A stretch of DNA of 64,000 bases from Burkholderia sp. MS389 (lineage in GTDB: Bacteria; Pseudomonadota; Gammaproteobacteria; Burkholderiales; Burkholderiaceae). Every line of letters starts with the position of its first letter. The stretch's first letter is position 1. The stretch lies in the NCBI RefSeq assembly GCF_016899425.1, contig NZ_CP045996.1, forward strand, positions 434,001 through 498,000, written 5' to 3'. The notes under the pieces are model-generated. The model was given only the letters and a program-made list of their open reading frames with translations, searched no databases and had not been told where the DNA came from. Shown here piece after piece: positions 17,529 through 24,474 of this stretch. Position numbers and translations under genes: made by a program.

Positions 17529-18521
17529 ATGGTGGAAATCAATCGCGCGGGCCACTGGACGTCGCGCGTCGTCGGCTGCGGTTCCGCGTTGCCCGAACAC
17601 CGCATGACGAATCATGACATCGCGCTCAGGGTCGACACCACGGACGAGTGGATCACGCAGCGCACCGGCATCAAGGAGCGCAGGATCGCGGCGCCCGGCG
17701 AGAACACGTCCGATCTCGCGATCGGCGCGGCCCGCGCCGCACTGAGTCACGCCGGGATCGCCGCGACGGACGTCGATCTCATCGTGCTCGCGACCTGCAC
17801 GCCGGACCGCACGATGCCCGCGACGGCCGTGCGTGTTCAGGAGGCGATCGGCATGCCGCGCGGCGCCGCGTTCGATGTGCAGGCCGTCTGTTCCGGTTTC
17901 GTTTTCGCGCTTTCGGTCGCCGACAACATGATCCGGCTCGGCCAGGCGCGCACAGCGCTGGTGATCGGCGCGGAAACGATGTCGCGTATCGTCGACTGGC
18001 AGGACCGCAACAGCTGCGTGCTGTTCGGCGACGGTGCGGGCGCGCTGGTGTTGCGCGGCGAACGGCGCGAAGGCGACAAGCCGCGCGGCGTGCTCTCCAC
18101 GCATCTGCATTCGGACGGGCGGTACTGGGACAAGATTCACACGGACGGCGGGGTATCGTCGACGCAGAGCGCCGGCAAGATGCATCTGGAGGGCCGCGAC
18201 GTATTCCTGCATGCGGTGGTCAATCTCGCCGACGCGTCGCAGGAAGCGCTGGAGGCGAATGGCCTGAGCCGGGACGACGTCGACTGGATCGTTCCGCATC
18301 AGGCGAACCAGCGCATCGTGCAAACCGTCGGCACGAAGTTGAATCTGCCGATGGAGAAGGTCGTGCTTACCGTCAGCAAACACGGCAACACGTCGGCGGC
18401 GTCGATTCCGCTCGCGCTCAGCGAAGCGGTATCCGACGGGCGCATCAAGGAGAACGACCTCGTCCTGACGCCCGCAATGGGCTCGGGCTTCACGTGGGGC
18501 TCGGCGTTGATTCGCTGGTGA
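17529..18521 (+). CDS. 3-oxoacyl-ACP synthase III (KAS III / FabH-like)
   Basis: 330 aa thiolase-fold enzyme that condenses an acyl-CoA with malonyl-ACP. The catalytic triad is intact: Cys121 in AVCSGF, His257 in PHQANQRI and Asn287 in KHGNTSA. The N-terminal TTDEWITQRTGIKERR segment is FabH-like. The ATG was chosen for its GGAG element; a TTG six codons upstream is possible. As the last gene of the operon it could make the beta-ketoacyl-ACP that the SDR, MaoC and CCR convert to an alkylmalonyl thioester, as in known KSIII-CCR cassettes, or it could prime the PKS directly. Confidence 0.92.
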   Translation: MVEINRAGHWTSRVVGCGSALPEHRMTNHDIALRVDTTDEWITQRTGIKERRIAAPGENTSDLAIGAARAALSHAGIAATDVDLIVLATCTPDRTMPATAVRVQEAIGMPRGAAFDVQAVCSGFVFALSVADNMIRLGQARTALVIGAETMSRIVDWQDRNSCVLFGDGAGALVLRGERREGDKPRGVLSTHLHSDGRYWDKIHTDGGVSSTQSAGKMHLEGRDVFLHAVVNLADASQEALEANGLSRDDVDWIVPHQANQRIVQTVGTKLNLPMEKVVLTVSKHGNTSAASIPLALSEAVSDGRIKENDLVLTPAMGSGFTWGSALIRW

Positions 18522-18532
18522 TTCACGCGCGA

Positions 18533-18554
18533 CGCACCGGCGCGCGCCGGTGCG
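18533..18554 (+). terminator. Candidate terminator after the PKS operon
   Basis: A perfect 9-bp G+C-rich stem (CGCACCGGC/GCCGGTGCG) with a GCGC loop begins 12 bases after the KAS III stop codon. The T-tract is weak (a short CTTT follows some 15 bases later), so termination strength is uncertain, but no similar hairpin is seen between the operon genes. Confidence 0.5.
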
Positions 18555-18605
18555 CGGCCGATCGGCGCCTTTCCCGAAATGTGGGCGCGCTGTGGAAATG
18601 CTCGC

Positions 18606-18653
18606 GAAAGTGACAAAAGTTCACTTTGAGCGCTCGGGCCGCCGTTCTATGCT
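18606..18653 (+). promoter_or_regulatory. Second copy of the cluster operator box with a promoter
   Basis: AAAGTGACAAAAGTTCA (18607-18623), extended to a palindrome with arms AAAGTGA/TCACTTT (18607-18613 and 18621-18627). It is followed by TTGAGC (-35-like, 18626-18631), a 16-base spacer and TATGCT (-10-like, 18648-18653). The box-to-(-10) distance (28 bases) nearly equals that of the divergent promoter at 10.9 kb (27 bases). Transcription would enter the 56-codon frame at 18705. The palindromic form suits a dimeric repressor or activator of the TetR or GntR kind, but no such regulator is encoded in the cluster. Confidence 0.5.
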
Positions 18654-18704
18654 GGCTGCATGTCGCACACGGCGGCGCGAACAAACAGCCCGATCGGAGC
18701 GTAG

Positions 18705-18875
18705 ATGGCCGTCGATGTTCTGGATGAATCCCGGGATGCTGCGGCGTCCGGCATGCCGGCCCGGCGCATGACGCATGCAGCCGCGAGCCTGAAGCACGAA
18801 TGGCGCCTACCCGTCGCCCATGGCGCGACCGGTGCACGCAGGGCTACGAGGGGATCCGCGCATGGTAATCGGTGA
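18705..18875 (+). CDS. Short reading frame (56 aa) under the second operator box
   Basis: The ATG is preceded by GGAGC with good spacing and lies about 45 bases after the predicted start of transcription. The peptide begins MAVDVLDESRDAAAS and is polar, Ala/Arg/His-rich, with no membrane segment or recognised domain. Its last ten codons overlap the 3' end of the oppositely oriented EAL gene. It may be a real small protein, or the remnant of a longer gene whose promoter survived. Nothing in it suggests an enzymatic role. Confidence 0.35.
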   Translation: MAVDVLDESRDAAASGMPARRMTHAAASLKHEWRLPVAHGATGARRATRGSAHGNR

Positions 18876-19644
18876 TGAACGTCGCGACCGCCGCTTCGTG
18901 CAGCGGCTCGCCGAGGTAGAAGCCTTGGCCGTCGACGTCCGGCAGCGTGCCAGCCCACTCGAACTGCTCGGCGGTTTCGATGCCGGTCATCACGATATGC
19001 TTGCCATGACCTTGCGCGATCTGCACCAGGGTTTCAACGACCCGCATGGATTCGCTGTTCTGCAGGACATCGCGGATCAGCGAGCGATCGAACTTGACGA
19101 TATCCACCGGCAACTGCTGCAACAGCGTCAGCGAATTGAAGCCTGCGCCGAAGTCGTCCAGCGCGACGCGCACGCCGATTGCCTGCGTCGCGTGGATGGC
19201 CTCCACGAGCCAGTCGAGCCGGGCAGGCGGAACGACATCGGTCAGCTCGATTTCGACGCGAGCCGGTTCGAGCGCGAGCGACGTCAGCAGCGCGGAAAGC
19301 TGCGCGGGAAAATCCGGGTGGCCCAGCTCCGACGGAGACAGATTGATCGCGAGCGACAACTCGCCGCGACCGGCTGCCTTCCACTGCGCGAGCAGGTGCG
19401 CCGCGCGCCGGGTGAGCAGGTCCGTGAAGCGGGTGGCCAGGCATGAATCCTCGATCAGGCTGATGAACGACGCCGGCTCCAGGATGCCGCGCGCCGGATG
19501 ATGCCAGCGCATCAGACATTCGAACCCGGCCAGACGAATTCCCCGGAGTGCGAACTTGGGTTGCAGGAGGAAAAAGAACTCGTCCTGGCGAAGTCCGCGT
19601 TCGGCATCGTCGAGCGGATCGGGTGACGCAAAGGGGGCATTCAT
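18844..19644 (-). CDS. EAL-domain cyclic-di-GMP phosphodiesterase
   Basis: 266 aa, essentially a single EAL domain with no sensor region. The signature is ECLMRW rather than EALxR, so the catalytic Glu and the Arg remain but the central Ala is Cys. Other metal and catalytic positions look intact: Asn in AINLSPSEL, Glu in VEIELTD, the DDFGAG pair, Lys in IVKFDRSLI, Glu in GIETAEQ and the final GQGFYLGEP. Activity is therefore plausible. The start at MNAPFAS was chosen because upstream codons run into AT-rich sequence unlike the rest of the gene; no strong ribosome binding site is visible. Confidence 0.85.
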   Translation of the reverse strand: MNAPFASPDPLDDAERGLRQDEFFFLLQPKFALRGIRLAGFECLMRWHHPARGILEPASFISLIEDSCLATRFTDLLTRRAAHLLAQWKAAGRGELSLAINLSPSELGHPDFPAQLSALLTSLALEPARVEIELTDVVPPARLDWLVEAIHATQAIGVRVALDDFGAGFNSLTLLQQLPVDIVKFDRSLIRDVLQNSESMRVVETLVQIAQGHGKHIVMTGIETAEQFEWAGTLPDVDGQGFYLGEPLHEAAVATFITDYHARIPS

Positions 19645-20307
19645 GAATATCGGAGTAAGCCGAGTGAAATGTCGGCCGCATGTCTCTGATTGATCGATTC
19701 TATGGAGCGGAACGCAAATTTTCAACTCGCGAAAAACAAACAAATGTAAATTCGTATATTGATTTGTATATTGGTTGTGGATTTATGTTGGCGGTTATTT
19801 CGTGAAAATCGTATCAGGTTATTGTATTTCCATATTGGAAAATCCAAATCATTAATCATTTCGGTGATGTCGGTCTTGCGCCGCGGGTATGCCAGCCGCT
19901 GGCGGGTGCGAATCATCCGAATAAATGACGGAAATGGCATTGAGGCGGTAATTTTTGCTGGTGAGAAAGGCGGGCTCGGATTCGAAATGAATGCAAGTGC
20001 AATTACAATAGATGCCTTACATTATTCATATAAAAATTGCAGTATAATTTCTACATCTTAAATTCCGGTTCATTGTGGCGGGCCGATTTGCCCGGTACGT
20101 CGGCGTGGGTATGCAGGACGGGCGATCGGCAGGTGAAGGGGGCCGACGCCTGAGGCGCCCGTCAACGCTGTCTGAAGTAGGTTGCGGTGTTTGATGCAGG
20201 CATTGCAGATGCCGATCAATGCGATATCGATGGAGCATCATCTGATCGACATGTTCGGAAGATTTTTGGGGCTGTGGCGGCGCCGTTCATGTGACGAGGG
20301 CAGACAG
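19645..20307. other. AT-rich intergenic stretch between divergent signalling genes
   Basis: From about 19,700 to 20,060 the sequence is strikingly AT-rich compared with its flanks, with TATATT runs and a palindrome TTTCCA-TAT-TGGAAA at 19,827-19,841. Two frames of 72 and 100 codons cross it but show no ribosome binding site or protein-like composition. It most likely holds the promoters of the EAL protein (left) and the sensor kinase (right), possibly silenced by an H-NS-like protein. It may also be a scar of acquired DNA. Confidence 0.45.
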
Positions 20308-22446
20308 ATGGCCGGGAACGTGTCCGCGCATTGTGCGACCGACTGGATACGCCTGACGTTTGCGCTGGTGCTGGTCTGCGCGGTGCTCACGGCGACAGAG
20401 GCGTTGCATCGTGTCGACCGCGCGTGGTTCGAGTTCGTTTCGCAGTCGGTTCGCCGCGGGCCCGTCAAGCCGCTGGCGATGATCGTGGTCGACGAACGCA
20501 CGACCGCGCGTCTGGGCAACTGGCCGTTCAGCATCGAAACACGCGAACGGATGATGGAGCGGCTTGCCAGAAGTGGCGTCGCAGTCGTCAGTATCGACCT
20601 GACCGGTTTGCGGGACGCCGCGCGCACGCGCGCCGGGCGCCGGGCAGCCGGCGAGACGGCAAGCCGCGGCACTGCACGCATGGAGGCGGGGACCGGCAAC
20701 GTCGGCAATACCGGCCAAGCCTGCGCGCGCGATGCTGCATTTCGCTGGAATGGGCCTTGCGAGCGCTACTCGTACGTCAATGTGCTGGACGGCGCGGTGC
20801 CGTCGAGCCGGCTGAGCGGCCGCGCGGTCCTGATTCGCGCGGCGGTCGACCTCGGGCACGGCCGGCCCGGCGTGTCGTCGGCCGGCACGCTGCCGAGCGG
20901 AGACTGGGCCGCGACAGCGAATGCATCGGCTGGGCTGGCCATGACGGCACCGCTTCACCCGACCGGTGTCGCATGGGCGCTGTTGTTCAACGAGACCGTC
21001 GTCTGCGTGATCTGCGCGTTGCTCTACCGGTTCGGTCCGCGCGCAGGCCTCGTTGCATCGCTCGTCGTGGCAGCAGCGGTTGCAGCGATTGCGTATGTGA
21101 TGTTCGCGGTCGGCGGCGAGGCGCTGCCGCCCGCCATCGGCATGCTGATGTGCGTGCTCGCCTGCCTGCTGGTGTTCTGGCGGCGTACCGAAGTGTCGTT
21201 GCGCTTCATCGGCCTCTTGGGCGACCGGATGGCGGCCGATCCGTCGCTGCATGCGGAATCGGCGAACACCGCGCCGTACATCGACCCGGTTCGGCGGCAA
21301 CTGGAGAGGACTGCGAATCTGGATGCGCAGGTACGTCGCTATCGTGCGCTGATCGACGCATGGGTCGACAGTCTTCCGGAAGCGACGTTGATTGCGTCGG
21401 CTGCCGGCGTGGTGCTGCTGGCGAACCAGCGGATTGCCGCGTGGTGCGCGGAGCCCGACGAGCATCCTGGGGCTGGGCGGGCGCCGGTGGGGCGTCCGGT
21501 TTCGGACGTGCTGTTTCAAATCACCGCTTCGCATCGGGCGAATGAATTCGCCGCGCAGGCGTTGACGTCGCTCGATCACTGGTCTGACGGCGACGCGCTG
21601 TCGGCCCAGACGAAATCCCAACTCGATCAGGGGATCGAGATCGCCAATGCCCGGTGCGGTCGTTCGCTGCTGATCAAGTGCGCGCCGATCCGCCCGTCCG
21701 TCTACGGCGAGCGTGCGCTGGTCTTTCATGTCGCGGACGTCTCGTCCGTCCGGATGGCCGAGCGGCAGCGCGACATGGCGCTGCGATTCCTGTCGCATGA
21801 CATGCGGTCTCCGCAGGCGTCGATTCTCGCGCTCGTTTCGCAGATTCAGCGGGAGCCGTCGCGGTACACGCCGCAGCGCTTCGCCGAACTGGTATCACAG
21901 TATGCGACGCGCGCACTCAGCCTGTCCGACGATTTTCTCTTTCTTGCCCGGGCCGAGAATCTGCCGCCGAAGCTGGCCGCGGTCGATCCCGCGCTGGTGC
22001 TCGGCGATGCCGTCGACGATCTGCTGCCGCAGGCGAGCGCGAAATCGACGATCGTCAACCTGACGGCGGAGCCCGGGCTCAGCACGATCGCCGATGTGCA
22101 ATTGCTGCGGCGGGCGTTCGTCAATCTGATCGGCAACGCGATCAAGTTCGGTCGCGAAGCGTCCACGGTCGACGTGGAGCTGTCGGCCACGGACCAGCAC
22201 GTGAAGATCGCCGTGACCGATTACGGAACGGGCATCTCCGAGCGCGATCAGGAAAAGCTGTTTCGCGAATTCACGCAACTGGACGGCGGCGCGTCGATGT
22301 CCGGGCATGGTCTGGGCCTGGCGTTCGTCAAGACGGTCGTCGATTCGCTCGGCGGAAAGCTGCAGGTCCGCTCGAAGCTCGGCGAAGGGACGACCTTCCT
22401 CATGTTGCTGTCGAAGCACGATCACGACGCGGCGCTGGGGCACTGA
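20308..22446 (+). CDS. Membrane sensor histidine kinase with shortened CHASE2-like domain
   Basis: 712 aa. One N-terminal helix (about 15-33) is followed by a periplasmic region that starts like CHASE2 (LAMIVVDERTTARLGNWPF..., VVSIDL) but is much shorter than usual. Three closely spaced helices follow (about 210-300), then a PAS-like region (ALIDAWVDSLPEATLIAS). The kinase core has H-box FLSHDMRSP, N-box NLIGNAIKFG, G1 DYGTGIS and G2 GHGLGLAF. This ATG was chosen for its GAGGG element at 7-base spacing; in-frame starts exist back to 20,182. No response regulator is adjacent; the OmpR-type gene at 29.4 kb is a candidate partner. Confidence 0.85.
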   Translation: MAGNVSAHCATDWIRLTFALVLVCAVLTATEALHRVDRAWFEFVSQSVRRGPVKPLAMIVVDERTTARLGNWPFSIETRERMMERLARSGVAVVSIDLTGLRDAARTRAGRRAAGETASRGTARMEAGTGNVGNTGQACARDAAFRWNGPCERYSYVNVLDGAVPSSRLSGRAVLIRAAVDLGHGRPGVSSAGTLPSGDWAATANASAGLAMTAPLHPTGVAWALLFNETVVCVICALLYRFGPRAGLVASLVVAAAVAAIAYVMFAVGGEALPPAIGMLMCVLACLLVFWRRTEVSLRFIGLLGDRMAADPSLHAESANTAPYIDPVRRQLERTANLDAQVRRYRALIDAWVDSLPEATLIASAAGVVLLANQRIAAWCAEPDEHPGAGRAPVGRPVSDVLFQITASHRANEFAAQALTSLDHWSDGDALSAQTKSQLDQGIEIANARCGRSLLIKCAPIRPSVYGERALVFHVADVSSVRMAERQRDMALRFLSHDMRSPQASILALVSQIQREPSRYTPQRFAELVSQYATRALSLSDDFLFLARAENLPPKLAAVDPALVLGDAVDDLLPQASAKSTIVNLTAEPGLSTIADVQLLRRAFVNLIGNAIKFGREASTVDVELSATDQHVKIAVTDYGTGISERDQEKLFREFTQLDGGASMSGHGLGLAFVKTVVDSLGGKLQVRSKLGEGTTFLMLLSKHDHDAALGH

Positions 22447-22483
22447 TGCGCCGCTGATTCGGCCGCCGCCGACCGATCGCCGG

Positions 22484-23302
22484 CTATGCAGCGGACACGA
22501 TCTGGATCCGGCGCGCTTCCGGCGCGCCCGCGTGTTTCGCGGGCGTTGCGAGGTCGAATTCGAGGATCGTGCTGCGGGACGGCAGCCGGGCGAGGATCGA
22601 CGGATCCTGAAAACTGCTGGCGCGAAAGTAGGCAGGGCTGGTCTCGGCTGCCGCAAGCAGCGGCGTATCGGGCAACGCGGCCCAGAACGCGATGAAGCCG
22701 TATCCGTCGTCCGGCTCGAACCGGTTGCAGACGCCGCGCACGCGGGACCCGACCTGGCCCCAGGCTGGCGAGCCGGCGGCCGCATCGCGGACCGGCAGCA
22801 GGCCCGGTACCAGATAGCCGCTGATGAACTGGTCGGCGGCATCGCGCAACTCGAGCGGCACGTTGTCGAAACCGAGGACTTCGACCCGGCATCCCTTCTT
22901 CTGCAGCGCGCGCACGACTTCGACGAAATCGCCGTCGCTGGTGGCGACGAGCACGGTGTCGAGCCGGTCCGATTCGGATAGCGCGTCGATGGCCATGCCG
23001 AGATCCGAGTTCGATTTGACGGTTTCGGTGCCGTCCTCGTCGGCGAAGTGTCTGAGCGGCTTGACCGTGACGCGGAATCCCTTGTCGCGCAGCGCCGCCT
23101 GATAGCCCTTGATCCGCGCGTCGTAATCGGCGGAGCGCGCGGCGCGGCGCGCGTCGAAACTCAGGTACGCGTGCAGCCGCTGAATCGTGGCGCCGGCCCG
23201 ACCGGCGAGCGCGCGCAGCACGTCGTATCGCATCAGGTGGCCGCCATTCGCGTCCATGCTGCTTCCATCCACGTACACCCCGACCCTTCTCATCGTCGTC
23301 AT
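22484..23302 (-). CDS. NYN-domain RNase-like protein with cold-shock-like C-terminus
   Basis: 272 aa. The N-terminal NYN (LabA/DUF88, PIN-like) domain covers about residues 1-165, with the expected acidic residues in VGVYVDGSS, NSDLGMAIDAL and VATSDGDFVEVV. The C-terminal part (about 185-270) contains RVRGVCNRFEPDDGYGFIAFW and a closing segment that together resemble a cold-shock/OB fold, a probable RNA-binding module. NYN proteins are metal-dependent RNases or RNA-processing factors. It converges with the sensor kinase gene (37-base gap). A start three codons downstream is equally possible. Confidence 0.8.
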   Translation of the reverse strand: MTTMRRVGVYVDGSSMDANGGHLMRYDVLRALAGRAGATIQRLHAYLSFDARRAARSADYDARIKGYQAALRDKGFRVTVKPLRHFADEDGTETVKSNSDLGMAIDALSESDRLDTVLVATSDGDFVEVVRALQKKGCRVEVLGFDNVPLELRDAADQFISGYLVPGLLPVRDAAAGSPAWGQVGSRVRGVCNRFEPDDGYGFIAFWAALPDTPLLAAAETSPAYFRASSFQDPSILARLPSRSTILEFDLATPAKHAGAPEARRIQIVSAA

Positions 23303-23572
23303 CCGGATTGCTGGTAGCTCGTCGCTCAGGTGTTCGAATCAAGCGCCGTCGTGCCGCGTCGCGCGCTTTCTGCACGGGTACGGCGGTTGGCGGCCGCACG
23401 ATCGTGCCGGCCCGGCGCCGATACGGCGGGAAACGGAATGCCGCGCGCGCTGCCGGGAAGCACGACGCGCGCGTCGCCGCCAGCCGGTGCGCGCTGCCGG
23501 TTTGCCGGTCGGTCAACGGTGGCGCCTGTCACGCGGGCATCGCGTGAATGACGCCACCCGCGTCGCGGCCCG

Positions 23573-24367
23573 TCAGTCGCGGCCGCTGACCGCGATCGTG
23601 ACCCGGCGATCGGGCTGCAGGCACGCGATCACGGCGCGGCTCTGGCCGGGCGGGCAATGCGTGACGGGTTCGCGCGATCCCACGCCGTCCGCCTCGATGA
23701 CGTTGCCGTCCAGGCCATGCGCGATCAGATAACGGCGAACCGTTTGGGCCCGCGCGCGCGACAGCGGGTCATTCACCGCGGGGGTGCCGATCCGGTCGGT
23801 GTGCCCGACCACGACGATCCGCGTAATCGCCTTGTGGCGCTTGATCCGCTCGACCGCATCGTCGAGCTGCGCCTGGCCGCCGGGCTGCATCGATTCGAGG
23901 CTCGATTGGCCGAACGCGAACAGTGCATCGCTCTGCAGCGTGAATTGCTCGATCGGCGCGGCCGGCGGTTCTGCCGCGGCCACCGGCGCGGCGGATGGCG
24001 TGCGCACGAAGTCCGCGCACGCGGGGTCGCGCCAGTAGGTGTTGCTCACCTTCATGTGCTCGTCGTAGCGCACCTGGTACTGGCACGAGACGACTTCGTT
24101 GCCGCGGCGGAAGTCGAACAGGTAGTTCCACGTGTGGCTGCCGACGAACCACTCGTTGAAGTGAGGAGGGCCGAGCAGATCGAACATCTGGTCCTTGTTC
24201 AGGCCGGGCCCGACGTTACGCAGGTTCGCCACGTTCACGAACGTGCCACCCTTCGGGCTGGCGGATTGCGGATCCGGGAAGCGGGGCGGCCCGTCGGCCG
24301 CACAACCTGCCAGGGATGCAACGGAAAGCACACTGACGGACAGCGCAAGTGCCCATTGGATTTTCAT
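23573..24367 (-). CDS. SmpA-like/OmpA-family outer-membrane lipoprotein
   Basis: 264 aa. The signal peptide ends in lipobox LAGC, so it is a lipoprotein. An N-terminal SmpA/OmlA (BamE-like) domain covers about residues 45-120 (LNKDQMFDLLGPPHF). A C-terminal OmpA domain from about 150 has VVVGHTDRIGT and the LSRARAQTVRRYLIAHG segment. A GAGAGA ribosome binding site supports the start. It lies 107 bases downstream of the trimeric autotransporter gene on the same strand, a pairing seen in Burkholderia adhesin loci, and may assist anchoring or assembly of the adhesin. Confidence 0.88.
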   Translation of the reverse strand: MKIQWALALSVSVLSVASLAGCAADGPPRFPDPQSASPKGGTFVNVANLRNVGPGLNKDQMFDLLGPPHFNEWFVGSHTWNYLFDFRRGNEVVSCQYQVRYDEHMKVSNTYWRDPACADFVRTPSAAPVAAAEPPAAPIEQFTLQSDALFAFGQSSLESMQPGGQAQLDDAVERIKRHKAITRIVVVGHTDRIGTPAVNDPLSRARAQTVRRYLIAHGLDGNVIEADGVGSREPVTHCPPGQSRAVIACLQPDRRVTIAVSGRD

Positions 24368-24474
24368 GATCAGTCTCTCATCGTATAAGGAGCCGCGTAT
24401 CAGGCGCTGCGGCAACGATCGATCGTTACGCGCAGCCGCCGCCTATCGCTGCAGTGCAGCCGTTTATTCCGCCA

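Noticed and set aside
19759..20061. A 100-codon frame in the AT-rich island
   Set aside because: Codon use is driven by AT content, there is no ribosome binding site, and the peptide has no recognisable fold.
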